A stretch of 64,000 nucleotides of DNA, taken from contig JAHLJT010009419.1 in assembly GCA_031308135.1 (NCBI GenBank), forward strand, positions 182,358,856 through 182,422,855, given 5' to 3'. Source of the stretch: Acheta domesticus (taxonomy: Eukaryota; Arthropoda; Insecta; Orthoptera; Gryllidae). The notes under the pieces are model-generated. The model had not been told where the DNA came from. It ran no database searches and was given only the letters and a program-made list of their open reading frames with translations. The translations under genes were made by a program, and so were the position numbers. Below are positions 12,350 to 22,430 of this stretch, piece after piece (position 1 is the first letter of the stretch; each line of letters starts with the position of its first letter).

Positions 12350-15040
12350 TCATTTAATTATTTAGAAATTGTTTATAAATTAATATTATTTTCATATATT
12401 AATATACATAAATACTATTATTTATAAATTCAATCGTGAAGTTTCATCACCTCAAGAAGTACTTAAATTACTGCTTCATCTAAAGAAACCGACGGCCAGT
12501 AACGCAAGAAACGCGTGTATTGCAGTAATCTACTACATACTGGTTCGTAAAATATTCATATCTTTTAAAGTTACTGAGATCCCACTTTGATTTTTTCTAG
12601 AGTTATCATCAATACTCTTGTGCGTTTATAAATATGTTTTTTTAAAATTTTTAGCTCATCGAGTTTACAAAAATTTTCAATTTTCAAAATTTAAATTAAA
12701 AAAATGAAAATTCAGGAAATTAAATATTTTGCAAAATCTTAAAATTAAACATGTTTTTAAATTTCGAATGGAATTTGAACAGAATTTCTTTAATTAGTAT
12801 ATTCAAATATATGATACTTTTAAGTTAGTGATGTGCGTCATTTTTAGCAAATTTCATTATGCAATATATCCAAAAATAATAAAGTTAGAAAAAAATAAAA
12901 ATACACGTGTTAACTTATTTGATCCATACAACAAATAGAAAAAATTAGAAAATAATTAAAAATATGAAGGTCAAATTTTGGTCTTTTTTGTGCGATTTGA
13001 CATGGAATGGCTCCTTTATATCTTACACCAGACCTGCACAGCATTTTGCACTTTCACTGACCTTAGGAGCTGCGTGCGGGCAACTCGGGTGCAAATGAGA
13101 AAATCGATGAAGGGTGAGGATGAAACCCAATCTAGGAGTGGGGACCACCAATCAGAATGCGCAATTCGAAAGATAGCGCGTAAATTTAAAGAGCAATTGG
13201 CAAGAACATGACGGTCATATACAATTCAAATAATATTGTCTTTTGTATTATATTGCAAATGTTTGTTCTCGGTATAAGACAGGGCGAAATATGAAACAAC
13301 AACGAATTATACATATTAAATTTCGACACCAAGTATTATAATTGCTTGTACGGCTCATAATGTAATTCGCTTTGCTGCGATGTAATCACAAATTTAGTGT
13401 TGTGCTAAACACAAAATTTTGATACTGAATTGTTTTTGTTTGATGATGACAGCAATAAACTATTTTTATTTACTATGTTTAATTGAATAAGACGGTTCTC
13501 TCAAAGCAAAAACATATTGTTCTTAAAAAAATCATGATTATTTTCTGTTCTAATTTCTGACTAGAGGGTAGAGTCGTTTACGAGATCGTATACAAATATA
13601 AAGCCCTTTGCATTCTATTTAACCAATACCCATGATTATCTTATGATTGTCCGTAACATATCGTCACAGAAGTTTGCTCGTCGATCTCTTTTATTCAGTT
13701 TCATAATGGGTAAAAATGGTCACAAATGAGCTATTAAACATTACCCTTCTTGGAATTGCCACATATTCTATTTTTATGTCAATCTTGATGTGAAAGGTTG
13801 CTCTCATGATTTTGTTCATTTTTCTATGATTTTGAGATCATAACATTCCTGGTGTACAATCAATTATTAAATTGCAATTTTGTGTTAGAATTAAATATTT
13901 TTTCTTATATATAAGTATATATTTTAAAGCTATTGCTTTAAAATAATGCTTAAGAGTCACAATGAGCATGTTATCTTCTTTAAAAAATTAGAAAATGAAA
14001 ATACATACAGTGGTGGATACAAAGGTGGATATACAGTAGTGCACAGAACGTAAACAGTGAATTATGACCCTGGTAACTTCAAATATTTGACATAATCCAT
14101 TTAAACAAATGGGCATTTAATTTTGAAGCATGGATCATTAGACGCCCAGGCATTCAATCTACGCGCCGCGTCGTGCTACGTCAGACTTCTCCCCTCCCCG
14201 CAAAGATTCCTACTCCCCACTACTTGCACTTTCGGCGCTGCCACGGGCAGACGATCGGCTCTCAAGAGCAGAATGCCCGCGGGAGCAGGCGTTGTGCAGG
14301 TCTGTCTTACACCGTGAAGCGGCCGAGCCCAAGGGGTGCAGTTCCAGATGGCACGTGCCATACTTGCGCCAGATATGTGGCAAGACCAGGCAGTCGCACC
14401 CGGTGGGGTTGGCGACGCGGACACAGCGATGCTAAAAAGGCGGGTGGGCCCTGAAAAGTGGTAGCGATTTTCATCAACTTTTACATTAAATTGTAAGATT
14501 TTCATTAATTTTATTCGGTATCTTTTTCATATTCTTCCGAAAGCTGTTTGCATATTTTTAGGTCATTTATAAGTCTTGTGAATCGGTTCTTTATTGATAT
14601 TTCTGTTAGTAAGTGATAGTTTTCATTAAGTATTTGAATAATGTCCTCTGCGAAGTCTTTTCCAATTACACTTGGATTGTTAATTGGAAAGAAATTTCGC
14701 AGAACATTTTTAATTGATCGTAATTCGGGAGAATTTTTCAGGTTTCTCTTCTATGGTAGATTTAATAGATGCAATGTTCTTCTAACTTATTTGCTTGTGT
14801 ATTCTCTCATCATCCTTTCCTTGTTTTTTCATTTTTTTGGCTGGTCTCGTACTTGCGTTCCCATAAGTATTTATTTATTTGGTCAAACAACATTTGAAAA
14901 ACTAGAAAAAAATTTTTTTAACTACTTAGTATTATTGAAACACTTACTTTTTAAGTTACAATTTGATGTGTTTCTGGTTTATATGAATGGCAAAATAACA
15001 TGAAATAAAAACGGAAATTCATATTAGTGTCTCTCAGGGC
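12350..15040. other. Intergenic, AT-rich; GC-rich island 14120-14460; unidentified minus coding relic
   Basis: Mostly AT-rich with no gene. 14120-14460 is a GC-rich island without a recognisable product. On the minus strand, about 14720-14510 reads as an open, protein-like stretch (FFPINNPSVIGKDFAEDII) that may be a fragment of an unidentified transposon protein. About 14866-14912 carries the reverse complement of the 3' tip of the LINE copy ending at 45608. Confidence 0.35.
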
Positions 15041-15084
15041 TAGTTGTGACAGGTTCCAAGAGGCACATTGTGCCAGTGTTACTA

Positions 15085-15770
15085 CTTGCTCCAATATTTT
15101 TTGAGTGTAATGGTTTTAATTACAGGAAATGTAGTGAGGAATTAAGAAGCTTAGCATACAATTTTGTCTTGGAAAAGAAAATTCAAGTGCCAGAAAACTG
15201 TATAACAAAGAAGTCTGCAAGTGTTGATTGAATGACGAAGTATATTCAGAGACACTCTTAAAATTTATCTTCGTGTTCCTGAAGCTACTAATTTGAATAG
15301 AAACACAAGTTTGAATGAAAACAAAGTTGGCATTTTTTCGACCATTTAGCCCCTGTTCTCGAAAAATATGTTTTCAGTGCAAATGACATTTGGAACATAG
15401 ATGAAGCTGTGGCAGGAAAAGAACAAAAGCAGTAGGCCTAGCTACTAATGACAGAGAGGGCAATATTGCTGTTTCTGTTGTAGAAGATGGGTTACTCACA
15501 TCAGCGGTTAGTCCTTTGGAAATCAGATCACTTCCTAAAGCAGGATCCCGAGGAATAACCGTAAGAGAAGAAAACCTGACATTTAACCTAGAACTCTTTT
15601 TTAAAGAAGGAATTCGGTTACAGCAAAAAGGAAGAATGGAGAAAAGATCTATACTAAAAAAAGAAGGAAAAACAAAAAAGAAGCTTAGGATCAACACGCT
15701 ATGTTTCTAAGCAAAGATCTAAATCTAATATGTCGAAAAAAGACAAAAGACATATCCAAGAGCTCCGAAG
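15085..15770 (+). pseudogene. pogo/Tigger (Jerky-like) transposase relic
   Basis: Pogo-group transposases are DDE enzymes that mobilise TA-inserting DNA transposons. In shifting frames one reads ELRSLAYNFVLEKKIQVP, TNLSSCS..., FFDHLAPVLEKYVFSANDIW (about 15340-15400), a NIDEA segment where the family has N-(V/M)-DE-T, then VGLATNDREGNIAVSV and finally PLEIRSLPKAGSRG with a Lys/Arg-rich tail, which is the typical C-terminal block (PLPKAPPRK...) of Jerky/Tigger proteins. At least four frame breaks or stops are present. Recognition is from recalled family motifs. Confidence 0.6.
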
Positions 15771-15816
15771 ATAAGGCATAGTGTATACGCCTCGTTTGTT
15801 TAGGGGCAATTCCATT

Positions 15817-16230
15817 TGTCACAGACAAACTTTTGAACCAACCAGATCTAAATAAGAGGTATTTTTAAATTGAATATTGATGATTTATTATTCACCACAG
15901 ATAGTGGGGGTTATGGGCATTGCTAATAGACGTTGACCTTTGATATTTTTATGTATTGACTGGATGTAAAAAATATATTCATGTCACAGACACACGCAAC
16001 AAAAATCATGTCACAGACACACGCAACAAAAATGACTTAAATGCAACCTATCAAGAAAAATTCCAAATTCTTGCTAATATGAATTATTTAGATCCAAAAT
16101 AAAAATATAACACAATTAAAGACACATTTAAGAAATAAAGGCAAAATAAGGATGTTAACACTTGTATTTTTTCCCAAAAAATTTTAAAATTTGTCACAGA
16201 CACACACGTTTGTCACAGACATACACAGTT
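15817..16230 (+). repeat. Cluster of TGTCACAGACACAC motifs (left flank of relic)
   Basis: Five copies of the motif occur on the plus strand, at 15817, 15982, 16009, 16192 and 16211. The second and third belong to a perfect 27-bp tandem duplication. Inverted copies lie on the right flank of the decayed gene (21091-21106, 21138-21150), which suggests subterminal repeats of a DNA transposon. Confidence 0.55.
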
Positions 16231-16298
16231 CAATAATAATCTGGGAGGTCATTATCAAAACTTAAATAATTGCCTCTTAGTGACTTTTTAGACCCTAA

Positions 16299-17155
16299 TC
16301 AAGTACTTACAATACTGGAAACATTTGCATTGTCATAATCATCATTGTCAGTCCAGTAAAATAACTTCTTACTCTCTATGAAACAAAGAAATTTGACACA
16401 GTGTGAAAAGTTGTTGTAAATTAATAATATTTGACCAACATAATATTTTATTCTCTTCTTTACTTGATAGGACTCAAGTAACCATCTTCCTACTTCAACA
16501 TGCTTTGAGGATAATTTCATAGGTTTTTGACTAGTTATAGAAATTGGTGTTCTCTCTTCAGTTTTTGTTTTCATGGAGAAAATTTCTAAATCTGAGTCAT
16601 CAGATATCATCTTACAGATCACTTTGTATGGTGCAACACTTTGAATGCAGTGTAGTTGTCGAAGTCTGAGTATCGGGCGAATATATTGCCAATTTTCATC
16701 AAGTGACAATTTAATGTTTTCAATTTTTTCTTCTGGAACAAACACAATTTGTGTTGTGGACATTAATTCTTGTGCATTCCTACATAAGTCTTCAGCATTC
16801 CGGATGTGCACTTTTCCAGTCCTAATCTTGCACCATACTAAATGCCTTAACATTCCTCTAGTGCCATCGACTGCACCTTTCCCATCTGAGCTTGCAAACA
16901 AGTTCAAAGATATTTTCAAGACATTATGCAGTGTGATGTTGCAAATACTGAATTTCTGCTTGAAATGTTGTGCTGCGCCATTAGAGAATATTCCAACAGA
17001 GGTTTCTGAAGGATATTTTGACCTTAAAGAATAGAGTACAACATGAAGGAAGACTATTTATCGTGAGATAAATAGTCAGAAATTACTGCAAATAAAACGT
17101 CCCTGAATTGGTCCATGAAACTGCAGTAAAAATAGTTACTAGTTCAGAATCCCAA
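16299..17155 (-). pseudogene. C-terminal half of an uncharacterised, probably transposase-like gene (interrupted by LINE)
   Basis: Minus strand. The largest open piece is 16919-16299; the same protein extends upstream to 17155 with frame breaks. Recognisable landmarks: VTIFTAVSW next to the insertion point, SDYLSHDK near 17065, then GIFSNGAAQHFKQKF (about 16990-16945), LFASSDGKGAVDG (about 16895-16860) with GMLRHLVW, and HCIQSV (about 16660-16640). I recall this motif order from long uncharacterised proteins of insects and cnidarians (FSDG...Q.K.K; ATS.GKG..DG.GG..KR). The acidic residue of the FSDG motif is Asn here. Function is unproven; a DDE-type nuclease fold is an inference from the spacing of conserved Asp residues. 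Confidence 0.55.
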
Positions 17156-17621
17156 ATGCAAAGAAAGCCATCACTATTCCAATTGCCCACTTCCTAAATC
17201 AACTTCTCCTGTTTGTGTTAACTGTGACGGGCAGCATACTGCGAACTACAGAGGTTGTAAAACTTATAAAGATTTACTTAAATCAAATCCTTTTCGTCCT
17301 TCAAACACACGTACAATACCCGATAAGCAATGCATTACCCCCCTTCTATCTTTCAACGATCAAAATTTTCCACTTCTTGATCATTTATACAATGCTCAAA
17401 ACAACACTACAGCACAAGACCCTTCTAACCTTACTGGAATACACACATCATCTTCTCATACAACACGTAAATCTTATTCAAATGCTACAAAACAACAAAC
17501 AAACATTTCTAACTATTCCTGTTTAATTTCCAACATAGTTAAACAAGTCCTTTCCTCAATTATACCTCATATTCAAACCTTAATTCAAACTATCCTCCCA
17601 TCTCTCCTTCATGGCGAATAA
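17156..17621 (+). pseudogene. Jockey-type ORF1 C-terminal part with zinc knuckle
   Basis: Open in one frame from the truncation point to the TAA at 17619-17621. It carries the last Jockey-type gag knuckle (CVNCDGQHTANYRGC, about 17211-17255) followed by YKDLL, and a Thr/Gln/Asn-rich tail. The stop overlaps the ORF2 start codon ATG at 17611, the usual Jockey arrangement. The N-terminal part is missing. Confidence 0.7.
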
Positions 17622-18713
17622 TTTCTGTACAAATTTAAATTACATTACATTTCTTAATTGGAATTCTAATGGAATCAAACGTCAAAAAATATTTTCAATA
17701 ATTTTTTACAAAAATACAATATTGATATTGCTTGTGTAACCGAAACTCACTTAATTCCAGGCGAGAAACTGTATATCAAAGGTTATAAAATTTACAGAAA
17801 TGATCGGATTTCAAATCACGCTTCTGGAGATGTTGCCATTATTATTAAAAATAACATATACCATGAGCAAAATTTTTATCCATTATCTGAGAACCTAGAA
17901 TGTATAGCAATACAAGTCATCATTAGCAATATAAAATACACCATTTATTCTGTTTACAAACCCCCAAATAAGTCCTTCCCAATTCAAATATATAATAAAA
18001 TCTTTCAAACATCTAATCCTACTATTGTTTTAGGAGATTTTAACAGTAAGAACACGGCATGGGGATGTCATTCAACTAATCCTCAAGGAACCAGATTACA
18101 ACAATACGTTCTTCACAATAATTTAGATATCCATGCTCCATTTGAGCCCACTTATTATTCAAATCATAATAATATAATCCCTGATATTCTTGACATTATT
18201 ATTGCAAAAAATGTTAATATTCCTTTCTATCAAATTCCCATTCCCGAACTAGATTCAGATCACCTTCCAATTAAAATTTCTTTTAATTCTTCCTTGCTAA
18301 ATATTAATTATCCTCAATACAATAAACATATAAACTGGGATTCTTGTCGAAACAGCATTAATTTAAATTACAATTTTCCTAAACAATTATTGACTACTGA
18401 CAAAGTAGATAATGAAAGTGACAAATTCACCAAAATTCTTCAACTTTCGTATCAAAATTCAATTACATATTTTAAACCGCATATACATTCTCGAACCCAA
18501 TTACCCACATGTATATTAAACTTAATTAAATCTAAACATAAACTATGAAGATACTGGCAACAAACTTGCCGACCAGATATTAAAAAGAAAATAAATAAAT
18601 TATCTCGAATTATCAAATCTCGTATTGACAAATATGAATTCAGTAAGTTTCAAAATTACATACAATAAATTCACCCTAATAGTAGACCCCAATGGTCTAC
18701 TATTAAGAAGCCA
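17611..18713 (+). pseudogene. Jockey-clade ORF2: endonuclease domain, frameshifted
   Basis: ATG at 17611 opens ORF2 (MANNFCTNLNYITFLNWN...). A frameshift near 17680-17700 moves the reading to the frame containing VTETHLIPGEK, GDVAIIIK, LGDFNSKNTAWG (about 18030-18065) and SDHLPI (about 18256-18273), all APE-endonuclease landmarks. That frame meets TGA at 18546, and a further TAA occurs near 18667 before the RT portion. The element is therefore dead. Confidence 0.75.
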
Positions 18714-20300
18714 ATGAAATCTTATTCCCCAACTCCTATTTTAAATGATGGAAATTTTACAGCATATAATGATGAGCAAAAAACTAACCTGATTGCGGAT
18801 CATTTTGAAAAATCATTTACACCAAATCCGGTAATTAATCAAAAATTTAATGATAAAATAGAAACCTTTATGTCCTCCCCTATTTATGCTGTCCCTACTG
18901 CTATTAAGTATATTTCTCCTCATGAAGTACTGAATATAACACAAAAATTAAAAATAAATAAAGCCCCAGGTCATGACAGAATTTCAAATAAAATGTTAAA
19001 AGAATTAAATATCTCAAATATAGCTAAATTAACAAAAATATTCAATGCTATGCTTCGTCTTTCTTACTTCCCTCAAGCTTGGAAATTTGCTCTTGTTCGT
19101 CCTATTTGCAAAGCTGGCAAAGATCCCAAGAACCCAACGCACTATCGCCCCATCAGTCTTTTGTCGTCATTATCAAAAATTTTTGAAAAATTATTATTAA
19201 CTCGTAATTACATATCTTTAATTCAAGTATTACCTAATTATCAATTTGGTTTCCGCTCAAATTACTCCACCACACATCAACTTTTACGTGTTACAGAATT
19301 AATAGCAGATAGTTTTCGTAACAAACAACACACCATCGGCCTTTTCTTAGATATAGCTCAAGCATTTGGCAAAGTGTGGCATGTAGGTCTTTTATTTAAA
19401 TTATACGATATAGGTATTCCAATATATTTATTCAAAATTATTAAAAATTTTCTCTTTGATCGCCATTTCGTAGTTAAAATTAACTCCTCTCTATCCAGTA
19501 CACGATCAATTCAATCAGGAATTCCTCAAGGTTCTACTCTTTCTCCTTTACTTTTTAATATTTACATGTCAGATATTCCGTACTTACTTTTTACTACAAT
19601 AGTGCTCTACGCTGATGACACGGCATTATTTGCTGCTCATAATAATATCAAAATTGCACGCAATACACTACAAAATTCTATTCAAAAATATTTAAAATGG
19701 ACTCAACTCTGGAGAATACTTATAAATCCGACTAAAACTCAAGCAAAAATTTTTACTCTTTGTAGACCAACTAAACCTCCTTCCCTAATTATCAACAATA
19801 TAAATATTCCTTGGCTTGACAATACTATACCTGTTAAATATTTAGGATTACATTTAGACCAACGTCTCACTTGGAAATCACATATTCACATTATCACTAA
19901 CAAAACCTATCACAAAATTTCAAAATTATACCCTATCTGTAACAGCAAGTCAAAATTAAGAATAGATTGTGGTATTTCAATTTTTAAATCTATCATTCGC
20001 CCTTCTCTTACATACGCTTGTCCTATTTGGTGTAATGCCTCATCTACAAACATCAAGAAAATTCAAATTATTCAAAATAAATTCTTAAGAAAAATACTAA
20101 AAGCAGATTGGTTTATTTCGAATAAACAAATCCATAGAGAACTTCAAATTGACTCCATTAAAACCTTTATAATTAAACAAACTCAAAATTTCTTTAATAC
20201 ATTGTACCTTTCTCCTGCATCTCAATACTTTACTCTAGGTCAAAATTATTCTTCTCTTCGCATTCGTTCACACTTTCCCAAAGACATTTTTCACCCTCCC

Positions 20301-20303
<3 letters not shown>
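18714..20303 (+). CDS. Jockey-clade LINE reverse transcriptase (ORF2 C-terminal part)
   Basis: A 529-codon open segment: KAPGHDRISNKMLK, HYRPISLLSSLSKIFEKLLL, FGFRSNYSTTHQLLR, motif A FLDIAQAFGKVWH, GIPQGSTLSPLLFNIYMSD, the intact catalytic box YADDTALF (Asp-Asp at 19614-19619), LGLHLDQRLTWKSHI, and a C-terminal end at a stop at 20301-20303. In motif A the second Asp of the family consensus (AFD) is Gly; the catalytic first Asp is kept. The Met at 18714 is not the native start; the frame is the continuation of ORF2. Confidence 0.85.

Positions 20304-20351
<48 letters not shown>
20304..20351. repeat. (TA)n microsatellite in the LINE 3' UTR
   Basis: About 23 TA dinucleotides directly after the RT stop codon. 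Confidence 0.95.
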
Positions 20352-20353
<2 letters not shown>

Positions 20354-20612
20354 TTATTCACTTTAATTCAATTGTTCTAAATTTAACCTCTAACTATCCT
20401 TTCTAACTCTTATTATTACCTTTAATCATTTCAATTAGTTATTTTTTATGAATTGACTTATTTACCATACTCATTTTCAAAATTGGTAAAAACATAATTT
20501 ACCAAATTTTAAAGCTCTGGCATCTTCCCAAAATGTTATTTATAGATTCTTCTTTTCAAACTCCTGAAAAATTATATTGTAATTGAACAGGAAATAAATG
20601 ATTTAAAAAAAA

Positions 20613-21060
20613 AGAATCCCAATGTGCAGCTTGAACTTTATCTTGGTATTTCAATGAAACATTTTAACTGAAATCTGTTTGCAAAATAATTTCATTGTCA
20701 ATGGGTGATAGTCTTTTCAGATTCAAAAATGCTGATTGCTGATCTTTCGCAAAAAGATGGAACAAAAAGTCCTGCGTCATGCTCCGGAGAACAACTATAG
20801 CTGCAACCAGTGTAGTCGTTGACATACACAGACATTCATTGGAGTTTGTGATGTCATGGAGCATGTGAAAGAAGCACATGCCGAGGGCGCAAATATCAAA
20901 ATTTATGGCATTTCTATGGCATTCCTGAATATATAAAGTAACTCTTCTGTACTTTCTTTTTAATGCCACCTTCACGAATGACATCTTTCATACCTGGTGA
21001 TTGGCGGGATATGTCATCTCGGTTGTAAAATTCTGTAATTGCCATGGATGTTTCTTATAT
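20613..21060 (-). pseudogene. N-terminal half of the uncharacterised transposase-like gene
   Basis: Continuation, on the minus strand, of the relic at 16299-17155. Landmarks from upstream to downstream: TEFYNRDDISRQSPGMKDVI (about 21035-20980), a Cys-rich segment around 20900-20790, FHLFAKDQQSAFLNLKRL (about 20760-20710), ILQTDFS (about 20685-20665, candidate first acidic catalytic residue), then KYQDKVQAAHWDS up to the LINE insertion. Several stops and frame changes are present. The motif order agrees with the uncharacterised family recalled for the left half. Confidence 0.55.
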
Positions 21061-21090
21061 ACACTTACAACAAATTACATCAAATTATCT

Positions 21091-21295
21091 TTTGTGTCTC
21101 TGTGACTTCATGCTTTGTGTCTATCACTCATAGGGCTGTGTGTCTGTGACTCAAAAATAAATCACTTGCAATGGTTCTTTTGCCAACATTTTTTGTCAGA
21201 CTTTAAACTTGGTTTCCATAATACATTGTATGTTTTTTAAAATTTATGGTTGTTGAGTTAATTTAAAAAAAAAACTTTTCATGTTACAGACACAC
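21091..21295. repeat. Right-flank copies of the TGTCACAGACACAC motif
   Basis: Two minus-strand copies (variant TTTGTGTCTCTGTGAC at 21091-21106; GTGTGTCTGTGAC at 21138-21150) and one plus-strand variant (TGTTACAGACACAC at 21282-21295). They mirror the cluster at 15817-16230. Confidence 0.5.
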
Positions 21296-21554
21296 ATTAC
21301 ACTAACCAATTTTCAATCTCATCATAATTAGCCATAATGTATTTTTAATAAAACTATCACTTTATTGTCAAATCTGGAGGGTTCAAACTAGAGATTTAAT
21401 AACTCAAACATGTAAATAATGCAGCACAAACTCTGAGGAAAATTGCTTCAAGACAGTAAATCCAGAAATAGCTTGCAACTGTTCATTGTCAGGCCTACCG
21501 ATCACATTTTAGTGTACAAAATAACAACTTTTAAATTTAAAATTACATTTTTGT

Positions 21555-22430
21555 AATTTTTGAAAAGACAAAAAAATACCCCCACATTAACTTTACGTCA
21601 TATTAAAGAGAGCAATTAGCAATATTCGTTTGAACAAAAAATTTGAAACCATTTTTTAGAAAATGGCGTTTGAGCGTTTCTAAATATTCGCAATTTTGAG
21701 CTAGTTTTCACAGAAAACTACTCAATTTTTGAGAAACTTCATTTGACATTATTTAAAGCCCATGTACTAATTAATATAATAATGTGAACAAATCGCTAAC
21801 GTAAATATTAACGTGAGAGACAAGTCAAATCAATTAAATTTTTGCAATTTTTGAAAAAACAAAAGAATAGAGCAATATGGCGTTAATGTCATCTAATAGA
21901 GCACATTTAGCACTATCTGTACATTGAAGGAAAAATATCTCTTCAATTTTATAGTTCTAGGAAGACGCCGAAAAGATTTCAAACTTTGGCAATTTTCGGA
22001 AATTCAGAGTTAAGCGTGGCAATTTTCGGAAATTCAGAGTTAAGCGTGAAAATGGGACCTATGTCACCTTAATAAGTGTATTTTACTCTATTCTTACAAG
22101 AAATTTAAAGAAAAAATTTGGAGCCGTTTTTGAAAAAAAGTTTGAAAATGTCTGGGGGTCTTCATGTAAAGTACCCTCAAATTTTGAAGAAAGTTTTTCA
22201 AAATCGAGGCGCCTTGAGTGGACGCAGATCGACGTAGGAATATCCGTTTGGAAGAAATCGCACGTATGGTTTACGCGCTTGTGTTGTTCACAGACGGACA
22301 GACAGACAGACGGACAGACGGACGGACAGACAGACGGACAGACGGACGGACAAACAGACAGACGGACGTTTTGAAAACACCCACTTTTTCGGTATCCGTG
22401 GACCCCAAAACGTGTATTTCCGTTGAAATC
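21555..22430 (+). repeat. Dispersed repeat R1, plus copy
   Basis: About 0.9 kb sequence whose diverged inverted copy lies at 49405-50350. Shared landmarks include AATATTCGCAATTTTGAGCTAG, GAATAGAGCAATATGG, GGAATATCC, ATCGCACGTATGGTTTACGCG and a GACGGACA-type microsatellite. It also holds a 30-bp tandem duplication at 21989-22048. No protein recognised; AT-rich and probably a non-autonomous transposon. Confidence 0.7.
22291..22369 (+). repeat. GACGGACA/GACA microsatellite
   Basis: A purine-strand run of GACG and GACA units inside repeat R1. The inverted copy at 49450-49473 has only about 24 bp of the same repeat. Confidence 0.9.

Larger units (their letters stand above)
17156..20612 (+). mobile_element. 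Jockey-clade LINE, 5'-truncated, inserted in the minus-strand relic
   Basis: Begins within the gag ORF1 zinc-knuckle region, then endonuclease, RT, a 3' UTR with a (TA)n tract, and a short poly(A) ending at 20612. A 10-bp target-site duplication AGAATCCCAA flanks it (17146-17155 and 20613-20622). Removing the element reconnects a continuous minus-strand protein landmark (AHWDSELVTIFTAVSW), which independently proves the borders. Confidence 0.9.

Noticed and set aside
14123..14505. GC-rich ORFs on both strands
   Set aside because: High GC removes stops; no recognisable domain and no splice context.
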